DNA from: Blasia pusilla
Lineage: Eukaryota; Marchantiophyta; Marchantiopsida; Blasiales
Length of the DNA stretch: 64,000 bases
Direction: 5' to 3'
Assembly: GCA_050084515.1 (NCBI GenBank)
Contig: CM114271.1
Span: 41,106,001 to 41,170,000, forward strand
This document shows positions 21,719-34,003 of this stretch, in pieces (the stretch's first letter is position 1; every line of letters starts with the position of its first letter). Below the pieces are notes generated by a model. It had not been told where the DNA came from. It saw nothing but the letters and a program-made list of their open reading frames with translations, and ran no database searches. The position numbers and the translations under genes are program-made.

Positions 21719-23536
21719 TAAATGGTTTCCACTAAAATGTCCCTAAAGCCATTAGTAAATCCAATGCTGAAGCTATCGTTTTTAACTTGTTTTTTCGTAC
21801 TTCACTTGTATTACCCTGATGGTTACGGAGCTGCTCACATGTATTACCCGACTTTTGTAGTTCCCTTCCGAGCGGATGTGTGGTAATTAGGATAATCCAT
21901 GGCCCGAGGGGCAATACAATGATAGAAATTGCAATTCACCTTGCTGGCAATGCATTCCTATTCTCGGTTGCTCACATGTATTACCCCTTTGTTCACATGT
22001 ATTACCCCAGATGTGTGGTAATCGGCCCGGTAATGGGATTCAGTTAATTGAGATTCAATGGAGTGTAAGCTCCGTGTAAAGTCTGCCATCCGCATTAATC
22101 TCCTCCGCAGCCCCATTCATCGTCAATCACATTAATAGTGAAGCACGGACTTCTTTTAAAAATATTCTCCAGTAATGTTGAATTTTTTGAAATCGTCTCC
22201 CGTACTGTCGAAGGAGCAGGAACGTTGAACCCTAGTGAGCGTTCTCCACTAACTTCGAAAGTGGATTTCTCTCTCCCGTGATTACAGAATGGTTTCCAAT
22301 TGAAATAACTAGAAGCCATTCCGTATTTCCAAGCTTGATGCGACTTATGTATTTGGCCTACCCGTTAGTCATCCTCAGCGGCTCTATATGGAGATCAGAT
22401 TCTACGGTTGGTAGTTTGTCCTCATGTTCTCCATATGCAAAGAATATCCTACGAAATTTAGGGAAGTTTAGTCAGATTGGTGTTTCCTAACGGCAACCCC
22501 TTCCGCACATAGTAGGTTGAAGGGACAATTCATGCGGCTTGTGGATAATGAATACCTTCCATACCCTAAGAAATCTCAACTAGGAATATTGAAAAAACAA
22601 CCAAGTGATATCCATGGGAGTGTAGCTTATCAAAAAAAATTCTCTCCCGCATGACTATGGTGGCCTTAAAGGATAAAGGTCATCTTATCCCACCGCAAAT
22701 GTTTGAATGGTTTCCAAAATGAAAACGTGGAAGCCATTCGGTACAATAAATACCTTTCATTTCTAGAAACTTTCATAAAATGTTAGGAAAATAACTACCA
22801 TATGGAAAGCCCATGGAAGTGTACATCATCCAAAATTTTCTTTTTCCCATAGTGAAAGCGATTGTCGAGTGGGAACCCCCATCCACTGTAAAGGGGATGA
22901 GGAGGTTCATAGGTGCGGTGCCGTTCCATGCACTTATGTGAAAAACTTTTCGGGAATTGTGAGACCTCTCACGGATTGGACAGCAAAGTTTGCCAACACG
23001 ACTTGGATCCAGGAAGTTAATATGACTCTAATGTCCTTGAAGGGTGGAAGTTATAATGCTCCCACTAAAATCATTGAATGGCGGATATATATGAATATAC
23101 ATTCATGGCACTATTGAACTTCTCAACTTTTTCCAGTAAGATGGAAAGTGGCCCTCCCTACTCCTCTGATCTCGAAATGGTTTCCATCTGATAACGCGAA
23201 AGCCATTCTGCACATACAAGCTTGAAGCGACAATATATGTGAATTGTCACTTCTATGCTCCAAACAGATCTATTCCACTACAATGGTTGGAAGATCATTC
23301 TGCTCCTACCACAAATGATTGATTGGTTTCCAATATGTGAAATAGGAAGGCATTATGCACAAAGAATACCTCCCATTTCTAGAATCTTCAACTAAAGCAC
23401 TACCTTTAGGAAAACCCACCACAACTGATTGAATACTGAATGTCTAGTTCGTGTACATGAGTCATCATTTTTTTTGTAAACGCTCCGTATACAATTTGAT
23501 TGAATGGTTTCCGATAGAATACAATGGAAGCCATTC
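21719..23536. repeat. Degenerate repeat array with a 35-bp palindromic core
   Basis: A 35-bp unit of form GAATGGTTTCC, 13 bases, GGAAGCCATTC recurs at 21719-21753, 22287-22321, 22705-22739, 23174-23208, 23321-23355 and 23502-23536, with a seventh at about 30857-30891. Arms are imperfect inverted repeats, the length is constant, and flanking sequence is partly shared (AATACCTTCCAT, then GGGAGTGTA and CTCTCCC blocks about 100-130 bp later). Spacing of some units suggests a period near 200 bp. A fragment of element B pol sits inside it. Confidence 0.65.
22857..23030 (+). pseudogene. Stray fragment of element B RT thumb
   Basis: About 170 bp on the plus strand matches 12520-12690 of element B, reading AIVEWEPPSTVKGMRRF, then the LTDWTAKFANTTW segment after a frame break. 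No LTR or other element part adjoins it. It lies between units of the 35-bp-core repeat array. Confidence 0.8.
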
Positions 23537-23835
23537 GGCACTGTTGAACACCTTCCATGTCCAAAAAAGTTAACCAAGGATTCAAATAGGACAGCCATGT
23601 ACAAAGACCCTGGGAGTGTATGATAAACGAACTCTCCCATGAGTGAAATGTATATGTGGTGTAGAAGTTTATCCATGAACTAATACTGTTGATTGATATG
23701 TATTGATATCGTATGCATATGTTCCTCCCATTACAAGATATGAAGATACGAAGTAGAAGAAAAGTATGGTTTGAAGCAATCACATAGAGAACAACTTGAA
23801 AATGCTCTATATATGGATTGCATGTCCAAAATACA

Positions 23836-26620
23836 CTACTGTCCTCTACCTCTTGGTGTATTCTGAGACATAAAAAAAGGAGCATGAGCTTCCTTGTCTA
23901 GTTGGGAATGTATGCCCAACTTTTTTCGTTTACACTTTGCTTTGGGAAAGCGTGGCAGGATTGTGGTAGACTCATATTCTTGAGTGGGTGTTTCATTCAC
24001 CTGCCCTGTAGACCGTCGTCTACCTCGTGACCAACGTTCTATGTTTGATTGTACTCGTTTAATGGAATTGTTGTTGGAGAAACCGTCCACATAAGTGGAG
24101 AAGGGATTCGAGTGCGGTGTTAATCCATTAAGAGCTACTGCTCTTGCTTTTTGAATCCTCCCATTCAAATCTCCAAGTCCTTTTGCCATCAAAGTTAACA
24201 ACCGATTGTTGTTCATGCATGATAGTCGTATATCTGAGAACATCTTATCAATTTCTGCAATGATTTTTGTATGTTGTAGAGAATCTCCCATTGATGTGTT
24301 ATGATGAACAACCAGGTCTAAATATTCAAAGGACATTCCAAAAAGTCAGACAGTGAATTGGTATTCCCATGACGAAAATCTGCATTTAGGGAAAAGCGTT
24401 TGTTTAACATGTTATAGGACGTAGGGGAATTGAAATGCACCTTCTTCGGCATCGACCTGAGAATAGACAATATCAATTGTAGCGCTTACGTCATGGTCAT
24501 TAGATTTTTGCTGAATTAGGTTTAGATGAGCCATCCCGCCATGATGTGTCCCTAATTTGGTTCCAAGAATCGTTACCAGATCTGCTTCACTATACTCTTC
24601 CTTCAATAAGGCTGCAATTTGATTTACATACATAAAGGAACAAAAATTAGGGAAAATCCTTGGCACATCATCTACAATGCCTTGCACATGACGATCACAC
24701 AATTAATCATTTCAAGAGAAGTGTAGTGTGGGCTTATAATTTGCTTGCATATGTTCCCCTTTAGAGACCAGGGACAATCACAATGCCCCCACTCAATATC
24801 GTAATTGTATACTTCATACCACTCTTTGTCCAATGTTTGGCTTCAAACTCTCGCCATGCTAACCTGCCCCCTAATTTCTGTCATCTCCACATCATCACGT
24901 GGGATTGCTCTTCCTTTCAAGACAACGTTATTGATGTATTTCTCATGAGTCGCATTTGTCACAAACCCCCTTCTTTTCAAAAATTGTATGTGGAAATACC
25001 ATGCCTCAATATCATCACTCAATTTCCAAACAAGGTAGTCCCCTCTCCTCTGTTATAATGTCCTCTTATCATCATTCAACACAACCTTCATGATTCCATG
25101 ATAGTTTTCAATAGTTGCGTTAGTATCATGGTTTGCATGTGGATAATCCCTCGCCGCCTTTACCCACTTATCTGAATGATCAACAATGCCACCAATATAC
25201 TATGTTAGATGGTATTCCCGTTTAATTAAGTAGGACATAAACATACTACATATCAACATCAAATGGTGTACTTACCGAGTTTCGGTTCCCAATATACTTG
25301 AATGTAGTTGATGAATTCCCGTTCGTGTTCAAATTCCGTGTAGAATAGATGCAGTTCTTCCCTGGCGTCATTCAAGATGACGCGTTAGTTGTATGTCCCA
25401 CAATGATTGACATACATGATCTCACCTAGCCTCCGAGACATTGATGCTCTTGTGGCAGGGCAATGCACCTTCTTCTTCAGTTGCTTCAACCAATCATGCC
25501 GGACATGCCAAAGACACAATATTATATGTGCCATGGGGAAAGTTGCTATGTGGGAGTGGTTTCCGTGATAGATTGTTAGCAATCGGGAAATATAGGGTGA
25601 AAGAAAAATCTATTTCCATCTACTAGCCTGGTCATGGTGGCAACCTACGAGATATCATCCCTTTAGTACCAATGTACGAAGGACCCACAAGAAGGCGTTA
25701 GTAACTAAAATGGTAGAATGCTCACTGTAGTGCATTTTGTTCCGCCATAGCATCGTCCTCAATGACTGCATTTGGAGCCCAATCATGTTGTATGCTTCTG
25801 CACTTTGTCAGTAGTGCCTTTAACCACCTGCCCAAATAAACTTCCTTTGCACTGGATGTCAGGATCCACGCAACAGGAATGCCTGAATGGTGGTCGTCAA
25901 ACACAAGCAAAGTATATAGAGGAAATTGGAAACACACAGAAAAAATCAAACATGAACCTAGTTAGTACCTGTATTGAACAAGGCAAAATGTAGGTTTTGT
26001 ACAATCAATGTTGTGCATTGAAAAGTGGCTCGTGAGGGTTTAACATTGAAAAAAGAGCAATATTGTACCTTATTTCAGTTGGTGCCGAATGTGCTATCCA
26101 TATTGAGAGCACTACATTGTCCATATTATAAGAGAGCGTGTAATTTCCATTGGCTTTGGAAACCCAAGATAAATGGATGTGTGTCATCCAAATATGGCTC
26201 ATATATGAACACTTTCTCAGGATAGTACTCTACAAATAAACTTAAAGACTCGTTCTCATCTTTTGCAAACTGATAAGTCTCCTTACACAAGGCCTTTTGT
26301 ATATTCTTGATATCATGCATTTGCATGAAGTGTTCTTGTGACAAAGTCTTCTAAAAGTTTGGATCTACCAACGAGCGCATCTTCAATATCTTTGAATGCT
26401 TGGATTTGATTTGGTGAGGTTTAACACTTAAGCGCAACCTTTCTTTAACATACAACTTCAGGTCATCTGAAATTCAAGGTCCATACATCCTTGGTGTGTC
26501 AAGTGAGTCTTGGTAAGCTCTCCCATGACAAGACTTGTTACCTTTATCCACATGTGCCCTGTATTTGTAGGTAATCTTAGCCATATGTGAAGGTGTGGTA
26601 ATTTCCACTACTTAAAAACG
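23836..26620 (-). pseudogene. MULE-type transposase (MuDR/FAR1-like) with SWIM finger, decayed
   Basis: Minus strand, in order. An N-terminal block begins at an ATG at about 26585 (MAKITYKYRAHVDKGNKSCH). Next are KETYQFAKDENESLSLFVEYYPEKVFIYEPY and PFILGFQSQWKLHALL, then LNMDSTFGTN. The MULE core follows at 25722-25949: LLVFDDHHSGIPVAWILTSS, VYLGRWLKALL, NAVIEDDAMAEQNAL. ILCLWHVRHDWLKQLKKKV lies at 25385-25560. A segment with DYPHANHDTNATIENYHGIMK is at about 25060-25200. The SWIM-like CDCPWSLKGNICKQ at about 24730-24780 has Gln where the ligand His is expected. A basic C-terminus (RWSRGRRRS, KCKRKK) ends at 23836. A GTAAGT donor at about 25275 suggests introns. In-frame stops mark it as a pseudogene. 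In plants such proteins are Mutator-like transposases or domesticated relatives. Confidence 0.85.
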
Positions 26621-26899
26621 CCATTGACATCCACATTTACAACTATCACCTCGACTAATGGCTTGTCCACGTGGCCTACTCACTGGTCCAGTTTTGGGAA
26701 TTTCATACTTGCAACATATGAAAAATTTTGGTGGCAATCAGTTCACGAAAACCATGTTCAGCAGGGGCTTACAATGTTTTATTGTAGCAAATGCAAAAAT
26801 CCATAATAAAATCCAGAAGAAGGAAAGAATGATTACTGGTGTAGGACAGGTTGTTGGTGGTGGTGCAAGTCGTTGAGTCCATATGCACAATAGAACATT

Positions 26900-28460
26900 G
26901 TTTATTATGGACCCGAACCCGTTAATCCTCGAGATGCGCCCTTTATAATCCTAGATGACCCTTTCCAAAACTTTTTCGGGTTAGTTCCATCGCCCTCGCC
27001 TCGCTGATAATGAAATTTTCTATCCTCTCCCAAGGAATGTAAGCCACATGATTCGAAGATCATTGAAGATCCTTGGCTTGTATTCGTCCTGGTGGGATAT
27101 TATCTTGAACAGGAATTTCTTTCATTGCTAGAATTCCATGTGTTAGTGAGATACTTTCTACGGGTGCAACCTCATATTCCATGGTATGAGTGACACTATG
27201 TTGTGCCCGCCTATGTATAGTCTGCAAGATTTACATCATCCTCTCTTGAAAAATAACAAGACATAGTCAAGAACCACCAAAGAAATGTACATGACCATTA
27301 GGCACGACTAGACGAGAAAAATTTCATTCTGAAAGGGACTAGAGTTCTTCCATTGTGTTGTCTAAGTAGTGACATTCTCACTTGTCATTAATTTCCTTGT
27401 CGTTAATTTCCCGGGATGAGTTAAACTCAGCCCTTCATCAGAAATTCCTGAAAACATATTAATGCCTCACTATTTTTGAAGTATGAACAAGTACATATAA
27501 GTGACTATTTATATCAGCAAACCAACAAGTTCAAGCAGATCCTCCCTTATATGACGGAACCAACAAGCAGAGGATGACACAACGATCAAAAGAGTTGATG
27601 CTCCCCTTCCACAATCAATATGAAGCATGGTGACTTAGTGTAGAGATTGATTGCAAAAACCAGGAATATAGAGTAGAATACAGAAAAATGTTTCCTTTTG
27701 CACACAAAGTTTTGCATATTCACAATTTGTTCACTTCAGGTTTTCAGTACCAGTAATATAATACAATTTAGATATGTTTCTGCAACCTGTCCATGTAGCA
27801 GCTTGAAGGAAATAACACATCCCGTTTTCCTCAATCCCAAAATGCCCACCCAGATATTCCGAGATGTACTTTGGTAATGTTCAAGTCAAAAGGTATGAAC
27901 AGTATTACCAAGTCTAAAATCCCTCTAGTATATCCACAAAAGTTTCATTCCTATCACTTGAAAAGGGCATGAACTTGGATATATAGGTTAACAAAAATGT
28001 GCAATCAGAGCACATAAAGGACCTAAAAATCACTACCCGGACCACCTCTACTAAACAAAAACAAAACAGAGAGGCATCCACTAATGATTCCTCCTGAAAA
28101 TATTGACAATTCCTCGCAGTTTGGCTTGCGTGTGTGCTTCTTCACTCTTCTGCCACTCCGGGTGCTACTTATTACGAATGAAGCCACTAACATTAATACA
28201 TGAATGAAACACTACAAAACACATTATACTTTCAAAACACATACATTGAAGGCTATATATTAAAGCACCTTAAGAAACCACAAAATAGCGAGAACTAAAA
28301 AATACTTTCAAAACACCAAGGTACCAATTGCAAGGTTCAAGGCTATATATTAAAGCAGCCTAAGAGACTACAACAAAACCACAACTACACAAGAATTTAG
28401 AGTTCCAAAACACAAAGGTTCAAGACTCTACAACCAGCCTTGCATATCCAATCAGAGAAC
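26900..28460. other. Unassigned AT-rich region
   Basis: About 1.5 kb between the MULE and BED-like pseudogenes. No frame of interest. A short near-duplicate occurs at 28250-28275 and 28341-28365 (AAGGCTATATATTAAAGCA). I see no element ends. Confidence 0.4.
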
Positions 28461-28461
28461 A

Positions 28462-30648
28462 TTAAATGACGGTATTAGAACATCTTATCAAGTGGACTTC
28501 ATACATGTTGTTTTTTTGTCTAATTCTCCATGCTTTTGATTTCCCATATTGGTTCTTCCTTTTTTCCTGTCGAGTGGGAGGGGTTGCCATCATATCATGT
28601 AGAATTTCCAGCTTTGATTTTCCTTTATCTCTGCACTTCTCTACACTAGGAGTTAATCCTGTTTGAGTGGCCTTCAATTTGCATCCCTTGTGTGCCTCAC
28701 CACCCTGGCTAGGCTCATCACTTGCTGTTGGCTCTGCACTTACATTCAAATCCCCATCTAGACAAGTCTCTGCCACAATCTGAGTCACATGTTACTTGGA
28801 TGTACTCGAAAATGGTTCACTTGTCATGTCCTACTTCCATCCTTATGCCGGTTCCTGGTGGTAACCAATCCTCACTAATCTCATTCAAATCCCTGAGGAT
28901 TTGAATGTCAGATATCGGGTCCATAGAGTGTTGATCTTCAGCAAGACCTACAATCTCCTTCGCTGTTTTCTTTGCTTCTCCACTTATCTGCCCTCTTGCA
29001 ACAGGTGAAGAAAATCCCAACTTTACTTGACCCAAGTTTTTCTTTAAGGCTTGCATCTCAGGCTATGAAGCAATGCTTTTCACAAGAAGACAATCATCTA
29101 GAATTTCACCATCTTCTGTTGCATCAAGCACCTCTTGCCGCTCCATGGTAGAATTGCATGGGATCACGAAATCAGCAGCAATTGGAGTCTCCTTATCTCG
29201 GTTCATTTACTCCATGATGCCTACCCTAATATTGGAATTACCACCCACTACCAAGTCATTGTTCACATCCCCCTCAACTGATGTACCAGCCTCCCACTGA
29301 ATCGTTTCTACATGCTCAACATGTCCATTTTCTCCCAATGGACTATCCATGACATCCCCCACTGTAATGGACTTCTTCCTTTTCCTTTTGGTGGATGAGT
29401 CCTTGTCCGAATTTTGTGTATCTGTTTCCACTTTGCATGTCGTCTTCCTCTTGCCTGAAGATCCTTTAGTCATTGATCTTGTACAAGATCCTGATCTTGT
29501 TGGAGTACTCAATATCTGATCACTACAATGCTTGCTCACAATCACCTCCACCGCTTCTAAACGTGAGTCCGCCTCTTCCAATTCTACCCTAGGGCGCCTT
29601 CGGGGAGGCAATGTCTGAAAATCAGAACTACTTGAACTAGGAGACTTCTGGAAGTCTCCTTCAATCTGAAATTTTCCTTCATGCCCCTTCTTAGACCAAG
29701 TGTCTCTATGAGAATTCGGTTCAGTAGGGACGTAGGTTGAAGCTCTCTCCTCACAAATCTTCTTGGCCTTCTCTACATCCCTTTTCTCCAACCAATCCAA
29801 GTATTGTTGGTTTGCCATAAACTCTGAGCACTTGGCTTAATCTCGCTCAAGCCAACCTATCAAATTCTGCTTTTTGCGCGCAATCCAAGCTATACTCTGT
29901 TGGACTTGTGCCTCTCTTTATGAAGTGTATTTGGAAGGAAGTTCTACCAAGTTCACACATTCACCCGTTTGAACCACTCCCCAAAGTTTTTTAGACAACT
30001 CCAAGTGTACAAAATAAGCTTTACTCCTCCCAATCAAATCAATGAACCTAGCTTGCTTGCTCTTTCAATAGCAAGCAAGCATCCAAAAACAACAACATCC
30101 ATCATTGTGTTGCTATTTTCACAATCCAAAATCCTCACTATACATTGCCCGTACTTTGTCTTGTTAAGAATCTCATCCCAATCAACAATTTTTAGATCAC
30201 ATTCCATCAAAGCCAAGAGTGCTGGCTTCTTTGCCAACCCCGGGATGTGCGAATTTCTTTCCATTGATAGCCACGCATTAGAATGGAACTATCACAACCG
30301 ATACAACTTCTCCCTTCTTATCTTTGCCTCTCGTCTCGAAGCATCTCTTGATTTTCTTAGGAGATCTCTCTTTCTTTGAGAATCAAAAATAGTTCTCTTT
30401 GGCCCCTTCATGGGGTCCAATGCACGCCTACCTTGACTCTCTAGTGGTACTAAATAACATTCAGCAAGGTTAGAGTGGTACTTCTTCAAGTGTTGATTAC
30501 ACTTGGTTTTGTTCGTGGCTTTAAGGATGCGGTTGCACACCATGTACATCCAATTTTTTCCATCATCAATGTAACGAAAATAAGTGTTTTCCCCCATAGC
30601 AACACCCCATACAACTCTTTTCAGACTTGAGGCAGCAATAAGAACCAA
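28462..30648 (-). pseudogene. BED-type zinc-finger protein remnant, possibly hAT-related
   Basis: Minus strand. The first frame (30292-30648) has WMYMVCNRILKATNKTKC followed by NQHLKKYH, a degenerate BED-like finger (one Cys of the first pair missing), then a basic segment (KRDLLRKSRDASRREAK). Two stops follow, then the same frame continues at 30034-30264 with TMMDVVVFGCLLAIERASKLG. The next frame includes KKLWGVVQTGECVNLV and, at 29207-29818, a low-complexity Ser/Thr/Lys-rich region with a nuclear-localisation-like STKRKRKKS. Frames to 28462 are lysine-rich and broken. BED fingers with this layout occur in hAT transposases and derived plant proteins. I do not see a clear hAT dimerisation domain, so the class is uncertain. 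Confidence 0.45.
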
Positions 30649-30649
30649 T

Positions 30650-33215
30650 CACTTGGATGGTGGGTTGGTCACACTCGTAAAAAACTCATACAAAGGACAG
30701 ACCCTAAACAATCATAAGACTCCTTATTTATTCCCAGATACATAAACCTTCACCATATCATGTATAACACATCTTCAAGTTCCAATCACACAAGTATATG
30801 TTATAACAAGCAAAAGAAAATGTTTGTAAATGGGTAGAAAATGTTTGATCTTTGACGAAATGGTTCCTGGTTCCGTGACATGGAAGGCATTATGCATAGT
30901 AGCAGGTGGAGCTCGAGAATGGGTGCATTGAGTACTTTCCCACTATAGTTGATAGTTTGATTTAGAAGTGGCATGGGATTACATTACGAAGCGCCAATAT
31001 TGAAGGAATCACTTCGACCATCTTAAGTAGACAATCATATACCAACCACATGAGAACAGATCCACATTACTCGCACGAACATCCATTTCCCACCAGAATC
31101 GGGTGGCCAAAATTGCGACAAGGAAGAGTATGCATGGTCTGAGGCGACTCCTCAGACCATCATAGAGATAACATTCATAGGAGTCCTTCAAAGAATGAAT
31201 GCATCCTACATTAGCTAAATACCATGGTTCGATGAGCTTGATGGGCTCGACTAAGGGAATGGTTTGCTAGTTTGCTGAATGGTAGCAGGCCCTTGTCCCG
31301 AACTGGTTATAGGTTATGTCAAGGAGACCAATTTGGTTCAAGAAGGTCTTCCTATGTGTATATTTCTAGGAAAATTTGAGGGATTAAAGGCGGTACCAAT
31401 ACCCAAAATTGTGACAGAGGAGCAGAAGCTGAGACTAGCCTTGCATGTTCAAAATGTTAGCTTTGAGTTGGATTGGAGTTGAAGTCACCTATTGGTTCAT
31501 CTAAATGACATTCAAGTGTGACTCCACACTAGCTACCATTTCAGATGAGCTCTCAACTAGATACCAGAATATGTCCTCTACATGGATGCAGAGCAATTTT
31601 ACCATATTTTAATCATGAAGGCTCCTTAATAGCTCTCCTTTAGGTAAACACTCACAATCCCCCTGGTCATCATCATGTGATAGCACTGTCACAATACTTT
31701 GAATAGCATTGTCAGTGCTATTCAATGTCCATCATCAATAAATCCTCTTAAACATAACAAGAATCCCCTTTTAAAGAAATAATCTCCTTGTTGAGTAAGG
31801 AGGTTTAGGGATTGAGTTCTCAGGCTGGGCAAGGATGGCTTAGTCTCCTTCAGAATTTGAAGGAGACACGTGCATCTTTAAAAAAAATTTATGGATGCAT
31901 AGCTTGGAGCTATTACATGTGGACTACAACCAACCCCTTAAAGAGAATGGATGGTCCTCCAAGAACAGGAATCTAAGACGGGTAAGGCAATTCAAAATTA
32001 AGATGTTCTTTATCTTGTTGGACTTACTGATCACCTACTCAAAGTTCCCATACTTGCACTCCACTATATGATTGGAATACGTGAGTAACATGGTGTTGAA
32101 GCCGCTCTAGTGCATGGCAAGTAGGAAAAAACCCAAATGTTGCACTTTTTATTATGAAGTATTTACTCACTAGAGTGAAGCTATGCAGAAGGACTCCAAG
32201 TCACGACTCGATGCGCCCAACAATGTAGAAGCCTATAGACTTGACCAACCCCTACGCTCCTTACTTGCACAACGCACAATATCACTACAATTGGATAATA
32301 AGCATACATGAAACATCCTACATGAAGTAGATCTCTAGAGTAATAGTTTTATTCCTGATGTTATGACACTAGAAAACTTTTAGCAAGTGTGTGCCAAGTC
32401 TGCAATTACAACAAAAAATCATCTTTTGAGTAGTAGTTCATACACACACATGGAAGATAAACGATACTTTTGGTAGAGTTAACAACCCGTATATGCCTTT
32501 TGGCACCTTTTCCCATTCCACTGGCTCTGATGATTACAGGGCGATCTGATGAAGACGAGTATATATTAAAACAATTGTTGTGATAATAGCTTGACTACTG
32601 CAGGTTGGGTTGAGGCCCTTCAATCCGTGAATATAAAGACCAAATGATGTTTCCTCTCACAAGTCCATCCTCTAATTAGATCCCAGACTCATATTCATTT
32701 AAGGATCCGCAACTTTATAAGACCAAATTTCATTACCTAAAATAAAGTCCATTTTTCTCAGGCTCCATTCCAAATCCGAATACATATTCCAGGTGTCAGG
32801 CAACACGTTAAGTTTGAACAAAGATTGCTTTTCTGATAGACAACCTCAGTGTCCTTTTGCTGGTAGTATGACTGTAGAGAAGCCCATAATTAACAACAAA
32901 AATACTTGAAGCTTAGACAATTTCTCGTCAAATGAAACCACCCTAAAGAGGATGGTCATTGGCAGCAGCTGTAAGGAAAGCAGTGCATGTTTGGATTTGA
33001 GCATTAGGCCAACATCTGCCAAACAGTTTTTGAATGTGTTCCTAGATCTAAATTAAGGAGAGTAAAAGGTTGTAGGAAAAACCTCTTCGTAAAGATTCTC
33101 ATAAATACCGGTTATCAAAACAAGGGTGATTGACATGTTCACCTTCCTAGCTATACCATATGAGTCTGAAGTTTTTGATTGTGAACATGTCAAAGGGCTT
33201 CAATGAGTGGATGTC
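30650..33215. other. Unassigned region
   Basis: About 2.6 kb with no clear gene. It contains the seventh copy of the 35-bp palindromic core (30857-30891) and a 67-codon plus frame at 31279-31482 without a known domain. A 19-bp sequence coding EAYRLD at about 32227-32246 recurs at about 33928-33946. Confidence 0.35.
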
Positions 33216-33217
33216 AA

Positions 33218-33556
33218 TTATCTCCCAAGTTTTAGTAGCTTGGGGACGGTAGTGTTGCAGGAGGTGAGGATGGTGGTGTATTTTCCAGGCCTCACCATTT
33301 CTGCTCCCTCAAGGTAGCATACGTAGTCTTGATCCATAATGTTCTCCTTCAAGGTGTATAACCACACATGGTCGAAAAAAATCACAGGCTTGTTACTTCG
33401 AGTGGCAGCCTTCCAGATGTCAGACATAGTAGGGAGTAGAGAAAGCAAGTAACTGCAATCCAAGCACATATTGAAAGTAGGACTCCAAGCGCTATCGTGT
33501 TGTGCCCCATGTTCTAGCCTTCTATGATTGGCAACATTCGAGACATAGCTGCACAA
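33218..33556 (-). other. Unrecognised open frame
   Basis: An open stretch of 112 codons whose first ATG is at about 33469, giving about 83 residues. Its composition looks protein-like (KPVIFFDHVWLYTLKEN, QDYVCYLEGAEMVRPGKY). I recognise no family and see no continuation on either side, so it may be an exon or a pseudogene piece. Confidence 0.25.
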
Positions 33557-33574
33557 AATGCCATCCCTGTGCAG

Positions 33575-33664
33575 TAATTTTCATTAATTGGAGTGGTCAG
33601 TAGCCTTCACTCACCAAATGTCTCTACATTATATTCCTAACTCGGAATGGACAATGAAATCTCT
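33575..33664. repeat. 90-bp dispersed repeat, copy 1
   Basis: Matches 51314-51403 with only three or four differences, from AATTTTCA to AATGAAATCTCT. The second copy lies inside a CACTA-like arm. Sequence on both sides diverges abruptly. Confidence 0.85.
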
Positions 33665-33971
33665 CCTACTCGATACACTTCTGCCTAAACGCTCTTGCCG
33701 TTCCAACCATATCGCCAATTTTGGAGCCAACTTCAAGCTACAGGAGTAGACGGACAGAGGCAATGCGTGGAAGAGCATCACACAATTATTTTCAGTGCAT
33801 TGTCTATGAGACAAAGCACTTCTATTTTTGTCCCAAATTTCAAAAATACTATAGTGATGGCATGCCCTGTACAAATGATTTTGGGATTTCTGATGCACTA
33901 TCCTAGGACACCAAGTGACGTTGTGGAAGCCTATAGACTTGACCGAGGAGCAAGGCTGTGATTCGATTGCA

Positions 33972-34003
33972 CATGCTACTTAGACCATGGTCTAAGTAGC
34001 ATG
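33972..34003. repeat. 32-bp perfect palindrome
   Basis: CATGCTACTTAGACC and its exact reverse complement are joined at a central AT with no spacer. It marks the change from AT-rich DNA to a GC-richer stretch. Confidence 0.95.
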
